Part shown: piece after piece, positions 9,315-19,075 of the stretch
How positions within the stretch are numbered: position 1 is the stretch's first letter
Layout: every line of letters begins with the position of its first letter
Source: Arthrobacter sp. MN05-02
GTDB lineage: Bacteria; Actinomycetota; Actinomycetes; Actinomycetales; Micrococcaceae
Direction of reading: 5' to 3'
Assembly (NCBI GenBank): GCA_004001285.1
Contig: AP018697.1
Location: 3,162,001 to 3,226,000, forward strand
DNA: 64,000 bases
The notes under the pieces: generated by a model
The model's database searches: none
Told to the model about the DNA's origin: nothing
The model's input: the letters and a program-made list of their open reading frames with translations, nothing else
Translations under genes and position numbers: made by a program

Positions 9315-9416
9315 CACGGGCGACCCGCAGGTGCTCCCACCTGACCCGGTGGAAGGAGCAGCCATCGAGGGACCCGCAGCCGAACAGCGCATCCGGTTCG
9401 CCATCGCGCTGGAACC

Positions 9417-9438
9417 GGAATAATTCCTCCGGATAATT
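9417..9438. promoter_or_regulatory. Palindrome and possible -10 box before MDR oxidoreductase
   Basis: GGAATAATTCC (9417-9427) is an 11-bp palindrome, followed at 9431-9438 by the related GGATAATT, which includes a GATAAT -10-like hexamer about 40 bases before the oxidoreductase start. Two similar half-sites in 22 bp suggest a repressor site over the promoter. Confidence 0.4.
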
Positions 9439-9477
9439 GCTTGTCGCCCACAGGAAGCAATCAGCACAAGGAGCACC

Positions 9478-10479
<1,002 letters not shown>

Positions 10480-10652
10480 GTGCGCGGGCCTCGCGACCGG
10501 GCGGACGGCGGAACGACGACGACGATTACTCGGACGGGTGGCCTGCGGCGTGGTCGGCATGATGAGGGAGCGCATCCTGCTCCGCCCATACCTGCGCTAC
10601 CCCGTCGCGGCCCCTGACCGCCTTCCGGTCGCCGAGCCGGCACGGCGGGCGG

Positions 10653-11285
10653 CTAGGCGTTCCCGCCGTCCCGCAGGCTCGCTTCGAGCCTGCGGCGCTG
10701 GTCCGCGGGCAGGAGTGCCCGGTACTGGGGGAACTCGGTGAGGAATTCACGGACCCGTGGGCAGTAGGGGACGACGGCGATGCGCCGCTTGTGCGCATTC
10801 AGGAGGACCTGGCGGACGAGTGCCGGCTCCACATCGACGGCGTCGAACCGCGGGTCGACGACGGCCTGGATCAGCACCGCATACGAGCCCTTCATCTCGT
10901 ACTTCACGTGCCCCACCATGGTCCCGTCGCTGAAGAGCTCGAAACGCGAGAACAGGGCGTTGTCACGGAAGCCGCTGCGCGCCCTGACCGGGGCGGTACG
11001 GGACTCGGCCTGCACCTCCCGCCGCTCGATCTCCTCGACCAGCAGCTCGTACCGGTGCAGGGCATCCATGGGTGGGAAGTCGCGGTCGAGCAGGCGGTAG
11101 GCCTGGTTGCACAGGACCCGCAGCTGCCGGGTGGACACGACCGTGAGGTCGTCGGGGAACTCCGACTCCTCGACCCGGGGGGTCGGACCGGGGGAAACCC
11201 TGGGGAACGCGCCCCATGCGGACTGCTCCGGCTCGGCAGCCTGCACGGGCTGCGGACGGTCATCGACGATAGGGGAAGTTTCCAT
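10653..11285 (-). CDS. GNAT-like acyltransferase (YjdJ-type), paralogue 1
   Basis: 210 residues. The C-terminal ~130 residues fit the small YjdJ-type GNAT fold: NALFSRFELFSDGTMVGHVK, VVDPRFDAVDVEPAL and the hallmark PYCPRVREFLTEFPQY. The N-terminal 85 residues contain STRQLRVLCNQAYRLLD, shared with a second copy at 26421-27057. ATG 11285 is chosen because GGAG lies 6 bases upstream; both paralogues keep the same GTGGAGCTGA leader before the ATG. The 3' end encodes an 11-bp hairpin (10671-10695), probably coincidental. Acceptor substrate unknown. Confidence 0.7.
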   Translation of the reverse strand: METSPIVDDRPQPVQAAEPEQSAWGAFPRVSPGPTPRVEESEFPDDLTVVSTRQLRVLCNQAYRLLDRDFPPMDALHRYELLVEEIERREVQAESRTAPVRARSGFRDNALFSRFELFSDGTMVGHVKYEMKGSYAVLIQAVVDPRFDAVDVEPALVRQVLLNAHKRRIAVVPYCPRVREFLTEFPQYRALLPADQRRRLEASLRDGGNA

Positions 11286-11595
11286 GATCAGCTCCACGTT
11301 GGTGGTTCGATGGCCCGCTGCTAGGCCCTGCCAGAGACTATAGGCCTATTCTTTCAGGATGTGAAATTAAGTAGCCTTACTACTTCTCCCGGAACGCGTC
11401 GCCTCCGCCCGGCCGGCCTTGAACCGATCTTGAGGATTTCCCCGGCAAACCTTGATGCCCCCGTGACCGAGATGGAATCCACCTCCCCCGGAGGAGAGGG
11501 CAACGACCGGCGGGTCAACCAGCCGGCGTGTTGACGGCGCCGAGGCCGTCGGTGGAGGCTGGGGCTGACACCACCCCTCGAGCAGGAGCTCCACC
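11286..11595. other. 310-bp intergenic region with divergent promoters
   Basis: Lies between the GNAT gene (-) and the aldo/keto reductase gene (+). Its central part is AT-richer than its surroundings and contains one copy of the TAAG-N4-CTTA palindrome (11368-11379). No coding frame is convincing. The 3' end holds the AGGAGCTCCACC ribosome site for the reductase. Confidence 0.6.
11368..11379. promoter_or_regulatory. TAAG-N4-CTTA palindrome, copy 1
   Basis: TAAG-TAGC-CTTA. It lies about 88 bases before the GNAT start (-) and 222 before the aldo/keto reductase start (+). By analogy with the other three copies (34-77 bases from the near edge to the start), the GNAT gene is the likelier target. 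Confidence 0.5.
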
Positions 11596-12423
11596 ATGGC
11601 ACTCGCCCCCACCGTCCAGCTGCGCGGCGGCGCACATCTCCCCCTCCTCGGACTCGGCACCTGGCCACTGAACGACGACGAGGCTGCGGAGACCGTCAGT
11701 CTCGCGATCGACACCGGGTACCGACTCATCGACACGGCGGAGAACTACCGCAACGAGAAGGGCGTGGGTGAGGGCATCCGCCGCTCGGGCGTCCCCCGTG
11801 ACGAGCTGTTCATCACCACCAAGTTCAACCGCGAGCACCACAGCAGGGACGGCGTCCAGCGGGCGTTCGAGGCGAGCGCCGCACTGCTGGGCCTCGATTA
11901 CGTGGACCTACTGCTCGTCCACTGGCCGAACCCCGACCAGGGTCGTCATGTCGAGGCCGTGCAGGGCATCGCGGCCCTGATGGAGCAGGGGCTCGTGCGG
12001 GCGGTCGGGACGTCCAACTACAAGCCGGCACACCTGCAGCAGGTCCTCGATGCCGGGATCGTGCCCGACGTGAACCAGATCCAGCTCGACCCCCAGCGGC
12101 CCCGCATCGAGGAACGCGCGTTCCACAACGAGCACGGCATCGTGACCGAGTCGTGGAGCCCACTCGGCCCGGGTAGTGGACTGCTGGACGACGCCGGCGT
12201 CGTCGCGATCGCGCAGGCGCACGGCAGGACCCCCGCACAGGTGGTCCTCCGCTGGCATGTCCAGCAGGGCATGGTCGCCATCCCGAAATCGTCCAACCCG
12301 GAACGGCTCGCGCAGAATCTCGCCGTCTTCGACTTCGAACTGTCGGGAGAGGAACTGGCCCGCATCTACAGGCTCGACACCGGCGAGGCCGAGATCGTGG
12401 ATTCGGACACCTTCGGCCACTGA
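11596..12423 (+). CDS. Aldo/keto reductase
   Basis: 275 residues, an AKR TIM barrel of the 2,5-diketo-gluconate reductase type. Catalytic tetrad residues are visible: Asp and Tyr in RLIDTAENYRNE, Lys in FITTKFN, His in LLVHWPNP. The NADPH-binding C-terminus has VAIPKSSNPERLAQN. Start supported by CAGGAGCTCCACC before the ATG. Reduces small aldehydes, ketones or keto-sugars with NADPH in the cytoplasm; real substrate unknown. Stands alone. Confidence 0.9.
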   Translation: MALAPTVQLRGGAHLPLLGLGTWPLNDDEAAETVSLAIDTGYRLIDTAENYRNEKGVGEGIRRSGVPRDELFITTKFNREHHSRDGVQRAFEASAALLGLDYVDLLLVHWPNPDQGRHVEAVQGIAALMEQGLVRAVGTSNYKPAHLQQVLDAGIVPDVNQIQLDPQRPRIEERAFHNEHGIVTESWSPLGPGSGLLDDAGVVAIAQAHGRTPAQVVLRWHVQQGMVAIPKSSNPERLAQNLAVFDFELSGEELARIYRLDTGEAEIVDSDTFGH

Positions 12424-12436
12424 ACGGCGGTCCTCC

Positions 12437-12479
12437 TTGACACCGGCCCCGGCCACCGGAAAGGTGATAAGTACGCTTA
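12437..12479 (+). promoter_or_regulatory. Promoter region with TAAG-N4-CTTA palindrome, copy 2
   Basis: TAAG-TACG-CTTA at 12468-12479, 62 bases before the Rho_N-domain gene. A perfect TTGACA sits at 12437-12442, but no good -10 follows at 17 bases (AAAGGT), and GATAAG at 12466-12471 inside the palindrome is 23 bases away. This spacing could mean activator-dependent initiation. Confidence 0.5.
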
Positions 12480-12541
12480 GTTCTTCGTGCCGACCGGGTC
12501 TGCCGATCTGCGCGGGAGCATCGACCGGACGGAGGATCAGC

Positions 12542-13177
12542 ATGGCGGACGAACCCGGAAATCAGACCCCGAACACCCCCGAGGTCAGCGAGACCGAACT
12601 GCGCGGGATGACGGTGGACGAGCTCCGCGAGGAGGCCAAGAAGGAGGGGCTCCCGGGCACCTCGGGGATGCGGAAGGACGACCTCGTCGACGCGGTGGCC
12701 CAGGCTCGGCAGGACTCCGCGGACGGCCCGTCCGGAGCAGGCGGTGATTCGTCCCGCTCCGGGAACGAGGACGGCACCTCCGAGGAGGTGGGCGCCGGCC
12801 CGGACGGGGGCCGGATCCGCACAGGATCCGAGACCTCGAAATCGCTGAAGTACTCGCAGGAGATCACCTCACCCGACGAGGATCCCGAGCGGCAGGGCCG
12901 CAGTCTGGCGACGACGCACCACGAGGTCATCAGGCAGTGGGCCGAGTCGCGGGACGCCCGTCCCGCCGCCGTCGACGGGACGGAACACGGCGACCACCTC
13001 GGCGTCCTCCGCTTCGATTTCAACGAGGACACCGACAAGCTGCGCCACGTGAGCTGGGACGAGTGGTTCCGGACGTTCGACGAGCGCCGGCTGAACTTCA
13101 TCTACCAGGAGCAGCGCAAGGACGGGAAGCAGTCGAACTTCTTCATCCTCGAGAGTCCCGACCGCGAGGATGCCTGA
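12542..13177 (+). CDS. Rho termination factor N-terminal-domain protein, stress-type
   Basis: 211 residues in three parts: a Rho_N/SAP-like helical segment (GMTVDELREEAKKEGLPG, residues ~22-55), a disordered acidic/Ser-Gly linker, and a conserved C-terminal domain (THHEVIRQWAESRDARP ... HGDHLGVLRFDF ... SWDEWFRTFDERRLNFIYQE). The latter resembles an actinobacterial domain of unknown function often paired with Rho_N. It is hydrophilic and cytosolic; nucleic acid binding is suggested by the first domain. Preceded by a TAAG-N4-CTTA promoter element. Confidence 0.7.
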   Translation: MADEPGNQTPNTPEVSETELRGMTVDELREEAKKEGLPGTSGMRKDDLVDAVAQARQDSADGPSGAGGDSSRSGNEDGTSEEVGAGPDGGRIRTGSETSKSLKYSQEITSPDEDPERQGRSLATTHHEVIRQWAESRDARPAAVDGTEHGDHLGVLRFDFNEDTDKLRHVSWDEWFRTFDERRLNFIYQEQRKDGKQSNFFILESPDREDA

Positions 13178-13303
13178 GGCGCCGCCGGTCCGGTCCGGTC
13201 CGCGGGGAAGGTGACCAGGCATATCCTTGGCCTGGTGCCCTTTCCGCCGAGCATTCCGATCCCCTGAAGCGGCGGGCACCCTCCCACCACCGAGAGGACC
13301 CGC

Positions 13304-14080
13304 TTGCTCGAGATCGCCGTGATCCTGGCCGCCGGCTTCTGGGCCGGCATGATCAACGTCGTGGTCGGCTCCGGCACCCTGGTGACCTTTCCCACCCTCC
13401 TGCTCTTCGGATATCCGCCGATCGTCGCGAACATCTCCAACAACATCGGCCTCGTGGGCGGCGGCCTGTCCGGTTCGTGGGGCTACCGCCGCGAGATCGC
13501 CGCCAACAAGCGCCTGCTCCTGCGGCTCCTGCCCCTCTCCGTCCTCGGTGGGCTCGGCGGGGCACTCCTGCTGCTCGTCCTGCCGGCGCAGGCCTTCCAG
13601 GCGATCGTCCCCGCCCTCATCATCATCGGCCTGGCCATGGTGGCGCTGGCACCCCGGGTGCAACGCGCTGCTGCGGCCAAGGCCGGCGAGGGCGCGCCGG
13701 ACGCGGTGCCGTCCCGCCGTCGGTCCCTGCTCCTCCTCGGGGGGATCGGCGTCCTCGGCCTGTACGGGGGTTATTTCGGTGCTGCGCAGGGAATCCTGAT
13801 CGTCGGCCTGATGAGCATGGTGACCGTCGAGAGCCTGCAGCGCATCAACGCCATCAAGAACGTCCTGACCACCGCCGTGAACAGTGTGGCCGCCGGAACC
13901 TTCATGGCCTTCGCCTGGGAGTCGATCAACTGGTCGCTGGTGCTCCTCATCGCCGTCGGTGCCACCCTCGGCGGCTTCCTCGGCGCCCGCGTCGGCCGCA
14001 ACCTCTCCCCGCTCACGCTGCGGGCGACCATCCTCGTACTCGGGACCGCCGCCCTGATCCGCATCGTCTTCTTCGGCTGA
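13304..14080 (+). CDS. TauE/SafE family sulfite or organosulfonate exporter
   Basis: 258 residues with about eight hydrophobic helices. Two repeats each contain the family G-x-x-x-G-x-N pattern: AGFWAGMINVVVGSGTLVTF near the N-terminus and GGYFGAAQGILIVGLM after a loop rich in Arg. Start is TTG at 13304 with GAGAGGACC upstream; no ATG or GTG fits better. Family members export sulfite, sulfonates or sulfoacetate, or act as permeases for small anions; nothing nearby fixes the substrate. Confidence 0.85.
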   Translation: MLEIAVILAAGFWAGMINVVVGSGTLVTFPTLLLFGYPPIVANISNNIGLVGGGLSGSWGYRREIAANKRLLLRLLPLSVLGGLGGALLLLVLPAQAFQAIVPALIIIGLAMVALAPRVQRAAAAKAGEGAPDAVPSRRRSLLLLGGIGVLGLYGGYFGAAQGILIVGLMSMVTVESLQRINAIKNVLTTAVNSVAAGTFMAFAWESINWSLVLLIAVGATLGGFLGARVGRNLSPLTLRATILVLGTAALIRIVFFG

Positions 14081-14112
14081 CACACCACCGCCCACGAATC
14101 CCAGGACCCTCC

Positions 14113-15141
14113 ATGCAACGCTTCACCTGCGCCGTCTGCTCGGCACCCCTCTTCTTCGAGAACTCCCGCTGCCTCGCCTGCGGTACGCAGCTCGGCTTCC
14201 ACCGCGGCGAGCGGGCCATCACACCGCTCGACGACGACGGCGCCTACCGCGACCTCGAGGGCCAGGTGCTCCGTCGCTGCGTCAACCTGAAGCTGTCGGG
14301 GTGCACCTGGCTGGTGCGGGAGGAGGGCGACGAATGCTTCAGCTGCAACCTCACGCGGACGCGCCCCGACGACCACGACACCACCGGACTGGCGCAGTTC
14401 CTCGACGCCGAGAGGTCCAAGCGCCACCTGATCTACGAGCTCGACGGGCTCGGTCTGCCGATCCGGGACCGGACCGAGGACCCGGACCGCGGACTCGCCT
14501 TCGACCTGCTCTCGAGCGTCGAGGAAAAGGTGGTCATCGGACACCAGAACGGACTGATCACCATCGACCTCGCGGAGACCGTCGACTCCCACCGCGAGAA
14601 GATGCGGGCCAAGCTCGAGGAGCCCTACCGCACCATGCTCGGGCACTTCCGGCACGAGACCGGGCACTACTTCGAAGGCACGCTCGTCTTTCCGGATGCC
14701 GAACTGACCGGGCGTGCGCGCGACCTGTTCGGTGACGACCGCGCGAGCTACCAGGACGCCATCAAGCGGCACTACGACGAAGGCGCACCCGAGGGCTGGG
14801 AGAACGACCACATCTCCATGTACGCGACCATGCACCCGTACGAGGACTTCGCCGAGACGTTCGCGCACTACCTGCACATCTGCGACACGGTGGACACGGC
14901 CCTGAATCACGGGCTCGCCTCGGGCCCGGGCCCCGACACGACCGAGGACTTCGGGACGGTGGTCCGCGAGACCTGGATCCCGCTCGCCGTGGCCCTCAAC
15001 CAGGTCAACCGCAGCATGGGCGCCAACGACCTGTACCCGTTCGTCCTTCCGCCCGCCGTCGTCGAGAAGCTCGACTTCGTGCACAGGCTCCGCGTGCGGA
15101 TCGGAGGTTCCCCGGTCGGATCCCGGGCCGTACCCGCCTAG
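14113..15141 (+). CDS. Putative zinc-binding metallopeptidase (COG4307, PF10005)
   Basis: 342 residues. The N-terminus is a zinc ribbon (CAVCSAPLFFENSRCLACG), with further cysteines in CVNLKLSGCTW and CFSCN; the catalytic motif HETGH lies in HFRHETGHYFEGTL at about residue 180, and EDFAETFAHYLHICDT provides the downstream Glu/His ligands. This is the standard architecture of the family, which is widespread in actinobacteria and proteobacteria but poorly characterised. No signal peptide; cytosolic. Begins 32 bases after the TauE gene on the same strand. Confidence 0.87.
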   Translation: MQRFTCAVCSAPLFFENSRCLACGTQLGFHRGERAITPLDDDGAYRDLEGQVLRRCVNLKLSGCTWLVREEGDECFSCNLTRTRPDDHDTTGLAQFLDAERSKRHLIYELDGLGLPIRDRTEDPDRGLAFDLLSSVEEKVVIGHQNGLITIDLAETVDSHREKMRAKLEEPYRTMLGHFRHETGHYFEGTLVFPDAELTGRARDLFGDDRASYQDAIKRHYDEGAPEGWENDHISMYATMHPYEDFAETFAHYLHICDTVDTALNHGLASGPGPDTTEDFGTVVRETWIPLAVALNQVNRSMGANDLYPFVLPPAVVEKLDFVHRLRVRIGGSPVGSRAVPA

Positions 15142-15168
15142 CCGCGGTCGCGCCGGGCGGAGACGCGA

Positions 15169-15831
15169 CTACGGCCAGAGCACGCTCCTGCGCCAGCCCT
15201 CCCCGAAGCGGGTGTAGAGCAGCCGCGTGTGCCGGCGCTCCTGGTCGGCCTGCCAGAACTCGACCGCGTCGGCGGCGACCGTGTAGACGGTCCAGGTCGT
15301 CGAGGCCAGGCCACCGGCGGCGTCGATCTTCCGCACCTGTTCCTCCACCGCAGCATCCAGCTCCCCGCGGTCGCCCATCACCGCGCTCTGGCTCCCCGCG
15401 AGGACGAGTGCACGCGCCACCGGGTGGCGGCGCTGGAAGTCGGCGTCGTTCTCCTCCGTGCTGCCGACGGAGACGGAACCGCGGATCCTCACCTGCCGGC
15501 CGGCCGCGGGCCAGAAGAAGGTCAGCGCCGCAGCGGGATGCGCCGCCAGCTGCCGCCCCTTGGGGCTGTCACTGCTGGACGCGACCTGCCAGCCGGCAGC
15601 CGTCACGTCCTTCACGATCACCACGCGGGCATCGGGCGCGCCGTCCTCCCCGACCGTCGACAGGGTGACCGCGTGCGGTGCGGCGACGCCGTCGTGCACC
15701 GCACGCTCCAGCCACTCCACGAAGAGATCCACGGGCGAGGGGGGCGCTGCCGAGGGGTCGAAGGGCGGCATCACATCGGGGAACACGGGTACGCCGCGGA
15801 TCACGTCGCGGATCCTTCCGGGGTCGGTCAT
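15169..15831 (-). CDS. Pyridoxamine 5'-phosphate oxidase family protein
   Basis: 220 residues with the FMN-binding split barrel of PNPOx. Seen are ARVVIVKDVTAAGWQVASSS (FMN phosphate contact), FFWPAAGRQVRIRGSV and the C-terminal WTVYTVAADAVEFWQADQ with RLLYTRF. The C-terminus follows the PdxH dimerisation pattern only loosely, so it may be a PhzG-like or other flavin oxidase rather than the vitamin B6 enzyme itself. Single gene, convergent with the zinc peptidase. Confidence 0.8.
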   Translation of the reverse strand: MTDPGRIRDVIRGVPVFPDVMPPFDPSAAPPSPVDLFVEWLERAVHDGVAAPHAVTLSTVGEDGAPDARVVIVKDVTAAGWQVASSSDSPKGRQLAAHPAAALTFFWPAAGRQVRIRGSVSVGSTEENDADFQRRHPVARALVLAGSQSAVMGDRGELDAAVEEQVRKIDAAGGLASTTWTVYTVAADAVEFWQADQERRHTRLLYTRFGEGWRRSVLWP

Positions 15832-15956
15832 GGCGCCAGCCTAGTTGCAAAGCGACCGCAGCGCGGAGCGCAGCAGGCCCGGAGGAGGACCGCCAGTGCC
15901 GGCGACGGAACCCACGGGGAATGCCGGGCACGGCACGACCGGCATAGAGTCGAGGA

Positions 15957-16751
15957 ATGCCCTCCCACCAGGACCAGTACGTCGGACCCCGCGACCTCAC
16001 GCGATGGACGTCCCCGGTCGGCCGCCTGCTCGTGCGGTCCGTCCGGCCCCTCGCCCGGTGGCTGGGACCGCATGCGGCCCTGCTGCTCATCATCGCGATC
16101 GGGGGCGGAGTCGCCGCGGCCCTCACCGCGGCATCGGCCGAGGTGTACGAATCGGTGGTGGAGGCCGACGGCGTCGCGGCCCTCGACCAACCCGCCCTCG
16201 ACCTCGCCGTCTCGCTGCGGCAGGACTGGCTCAATGCCGTCATCACGGGCTACACGCACATCGGCGGTCCCATCGGCATGCCCATCCTGGCGGTCGCGAT
16301 CCTGGTGCTGCTCGCCCTGCGCCGCCGGTCCTGGACACCGGTGATCCTGATACCGGCCGCGGCGTTCGGCTCGCTGCTGATGACCGTCGCCGGCAAGGAC
16401 GCGATCGGTCGCCTGCGTCCGCCGATCGAACTCGCCGTCCCGCCCTACGAGACCTCGCCGTCGTTCCCCAGTGGCCACTCGCTGAACGCCCTGGTGATCG
16501 CGGGCATCGTGGCCTACCTGCTCGTCGTGCGGCAGCACCGCAAGCGCACGAGGGCGCTGACCATCAGCCTCGCCGTCGTGTTCGCTGTGACCATGGGGCT
16601 CAGCCGCGTCTTCCTCGGCCATCACTGGCTCACCGATGTCCTCGTCGCGTGGACCCTCGGCATCGCCTGGCTCGCCGTCGTCATCACCGCGCACCGACTC
16701 TTCCTCACGTTCCGGCTGCACCGGTCGGCCGCGCGTGGCACGTCCGCCTGA
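15957..16751 (+). CDS. PAP2 family phosphatase
   Basis: 264-residue membrane protein with five or six helices. All three phosphatase signature motifs are present: KDAIGRLRPP (KxxxxxxRP), PSFPSGHSLNAL (PSGH) and SRVFLGHHWLTDVL (SRxxxxxHxxxD), placing the active site on the outer face. It probably dephosphorylates phosphatidic acid, prenyl diphosphates or related lipids. A TAGAGT hexamer lies only 6-11 bases before the ATG, so the transcript may be near-leaderless. The following TetR gene starts inside its 3' end. Confidence 0.9.
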   Translation: MPSHQDQYVGPRDLTRWTSPVGRLLVRSVRPLARWLGPHAALLLIIAIGGGVAAALTAASAEVYESVVEADGVAALDQPALDLAVSLRQDWLNAVITGYTHIGGPIGMPILAVAILVLLALRRRSWTPVILIPAAAFGSLLMTVAGKDAIGRLRPPIELAVPPYETSPSFPSGHSLNALVIAGIVAYLLVVRQHRKRTRALTISLAVVFAVTMGLSRVFLGHHWLTDVLVAWTLGIAWLAVVITAHRLFLTFRLHRSAARGTSA

Positions 16752-17379
16752 ACTGCCGGACCCGGGTGCCGCCGTCGTGCGGCCCCTCCGGCGGGACGCG
16801 CAACGCAACCGCGAGGTGGTCCTCGCGGCGGCGCGACGGATGTTCGCCGAGCACGGGGCCGAGTGCGCATTCGAGCACATCGCCCGGGAAGCCGGGGTGG
16901 GAGTGGGCACGGTCTACCGCCGCTTCCCGGACCGCCGGACGCTCATCGAGGCGATTCTCGAACAGCGCGTGGCCGACGTCGGTGCAGTCGGTGCGGCTGC
17001 CCTCGCCACAGCCGATCCATGGGCGGCCGCACGGCTGTTCGTCGGGTCCACCGCACGCATGCAGCTCGAGGACCGGGGTCTGCGGGAACTGCTGCAGGAC
17101 TCCGGCTTCGTGTCCGCGGGCCTCGCCATGCTCCGCGAGCGCATCGCGCCCGTCGCGGCGGAGCTGGCCCGACGGCTCCGGGACGACGGCGACGCACGGC
17201 AGGACGTCACCGGGCAGGACCTGCTGGTCCTGATCCGCATGCTCGGCTCCCTCACCCCGGAACCGGCCGCCGATCTGCCCGCCGATCTGCCGACCGGCCC
17301 AGCTCCCGGCGTCGAGCGGTACCTCGATCTCGTCCTCGACGCCCTTCGCCCGCCGGGACGAATACGTCAGAAGGAGTGA
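16735..17379 (+). CDS. TetR family transcriptional regulator
   Basis: 214 residues from GTG 16735, which overlaps the PAP2 gene by 17 bases; a GTG at 16777 (200 residues) is an alternative. The HTH domain reads RREDAQRN-like N-arm, then FEHIAREAGVGVGTVYRRFP, typical for TetR. The C-terminal ligand domain is variable. Coupling to the phosphatase gene suggests control of lipid-related functions, but no palindrome was found at the PAP2 promoter. Confidence 0.82.
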   Translation: MARPPELPDPGAAVVRPLRRDAQRNREVVLAAARRMFAEHGAECAFEHIAREAGVGVGTVYRRFPDRRTLIEAILEQRVADVGAVGAAALATADPWAAARLFVGSTARMQLEDRGLRELLQDSGFVSAGLAMLRERIAPVAAELARRLRDDGDARQDVTGQDLLVLIRMLGSLTPEPAADLPADLPTGPAPGVERYLDLVLDALRPPGRIRQKE

Positions 17380-17470
17380 ACCTTTCTGTTCAGCTACGCC
17401 CACTTCCGCTGATGGGTAGCCCGTCGCATACTTGGCTGGTGCGAAATGCCACCCCTCCTAGGAACGGACG

Positions 17471-18934
17471 ATGATGTCGAACAGCTCAGGCGTACCGGGC
17501 ACGCAGTCGATCCTGCGGCGCAAACCCATCGACAACGTCGAGGACGAGACGGGCCGCACCGGCCTCTTCAAGAGCCTCGGCCTGTGGCAGCTGACGGCCA
17601 TCGGCGTCGGCGGCATCATCGGCGTGGGCATCTTCACGCTGGCAGGACTCGTCGCCAACGGCGGGGAGGACGGCTCCCCGGTGGGCCCGGCCGTCCTGAT
17701 CTCGTTCCTCATCGCAGGACTGGCCAGCGCGGCGGCGGCGCTGTCCTACGCCGAATTCGCCGGCATGATCCCCAGGGCCGGTTCCGCCTACACCTACGGG
17801 TACGTCGCACTCGGTGAGATCATCGGCTGGTTCATCGGCTGGGACCTCCTCCTGGAGTACATCGCGATCGTGGCCGTGGTCGCCATCGGCATCTCCGGCT
17901 ACTTCACCGAATTCATGTCCGGGATCGGGGTCACCGTGCCCACCTGGATGCAGGGGACGCCGGACACCATCGAGGGCGGCGTGGTCAACGTGCCCGCGAT
18001 CGTTGTGTGCCTGCTCATCACGTTCATCCTGAGCCGCGGCACCAAGACGTTCGGCCGGTTCGAGCTCATCGCCGTCGGGCTCAAGATCCTGCTCATCCTC
18101 GGCATCGTGGGCCTCGGTTTCTTCTACGTGAATGCCGAGAACTACTCGCCGTTCCTGCCCTCCGGCTTCGGCGCGGTCTTCACCGGAGCCGCCACCGTCT
18201 TCTTCGCGGTCTTCGGCTACGACGCCATGAGTACCGCGGCGGAGGAGGCCACCGACGGCAAGAAGCACATGCCGAAGGCCATCCTGCTGTCGCTACTGAT
18301 CGCCATGGTGCTGTACGTCCTCGCGACCCTCGTGCTGACCGGCATGCAGAACTACCAGGACATCAGCCCGACGGCGGGCTTCGCCTCCGCCTTCCAGTCC
18401 GTGGGCCTGCCGGTCGTCGCGACGATCATCTCGGCCTTCGCCGTGATCTCCATCCTCACCGTCATGCTCACGTTCCTGCTCGGCGTCACCCGCGTGTGGT
18501 TCTCGATGAGCCGCGACGGCCTCCTCCCCGCCTGGTTCTCGACGACGGACCGCAACGGCACGCCGCAGCGCGTCACCTGGATCGCCGGCGTCGCCGCGGC
18601 GCTCCTCGCCGGGGTCTTCCCCATCCGCGCCGTCGCCGACCTCACCAACATCGGCATCCTCGCCGCGTTCATCGTGGTCTGCATCGCCGTGATCGTGCTG
18701 CGCCGCACGCGCCCCGAGGTACCCCGCACCTTCCGGTTGCCGCTGATGCCGATCGTGCCCGCCTTCGGCGTCCTCGCGTCGCTGTTCCTGATCCTGCAGC
18801 TCCACTGGGAGACCTGGCTGCGCTTCGGCGTGTGGCTCCTGATCGGCCTGGCCGTCTACTTCTTCTACGGCCGGAAGCATTCGCTCATGAATCCGGACAG
18901 TCCCCGCCACGCCCTCCTCAGGCGCGACGCGTAG
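17471..18934 (+). CDS. APC family amino acid permease, copy 1
   Basis: 487 residues, 12-13 helices. The conserved first helix ITAIGVGGIIG-type region (LTAIGVGGIIGVGIFTLAG) and the motif YAEFAGMIPRAGSAYTYGYV define the cationic amino acid transporter branch of APC carriers. ATEEATDGKKHMPKAI marks the loop after helix 6. It imports or exchanges amino acids at the cytoplasmic membrane. A second, clearly related permease follows 141 bases downstream after a hairpin terminator. Confidence 0.9.
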   Translation: MMSNSSGVPGTQSILRRKPIDNVEDETGRTGLFKSLGLWQLTAIGVGGIIGVGIFTLAGLVANGGEDGSPVGPAVLISFLIAGLASAAAALSYAEFAGMIPRAGSAYTYGYVALGEIIGWFIGWDLLLEYIAIVAVVAIGISGYFTEFMSGIGVTVPTWMQGTPDTIEGGVVNVPAIVVCLLITFILSRGTKTFGRFELIAVGLKILLILGIVGLGFFYVNAENYSPFLPSGFGAVFTGAATVFFAVFGYDAMSTAAEEATDGKKHMPKAILLSLLIAMVLYVLATLVLTGMQNYQDISPTAGFASAFQSVGLPVVATIISAFAVISILTVMLTFLLGVTRVWFSMSRDGLLPAWFSTTDRNGTPQRVTWIAGVAAALLAGVFPIRAVADLTNIGILAAFIVVCIAVIVLRRTRPEVPRTFRLPLMPIVPAFGVLASLFLILQLHWETWLRFGVWLLIGLAVYFFYGRKHSLMNPDSPRHALLRRDA

Positions 18935-18955
18935 CCTCCTCCGCCACCGAAGGGA

Positions 18956-18995
18956 ACGGGCCCGGCGCATCGTCACCAAGATGCGGCGGGCCCGT
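18956..18995. terminator. Hairpin between the two APC permease genes
   Basis: A 16-bp inverted repeat with a single mismatch (18956-18971 and 18980-18995; arms begin ACGGGCCCG) and an 8-base loop, followed by CCGTTTCC. It stands 22 bases after the first permease stop and should end that transcript before the second gene. Confidence 0.7.
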
Positions 18996-19075
18996 CCGTT
19001 TCCTATCCTCGACAAGGGCCTGCCGCATTCCCGCGGCCGTCCTCCACCCCGAACAGACGAAGGATCAGCACACCC

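Noticed and set aside
10671..10695. 11-bp hairpin as a terminator
   Set aside because: It lies inside the coding region of the GNAT gene (10653-11285), near its 3' end, and may be coincidental.
13771..15084. Long minus-strand open frame opposite the zinc peptidase
   Set aside because: The plus strand encodes an intact HETGH metallopeptidase; the antisense protein resembles nothing.
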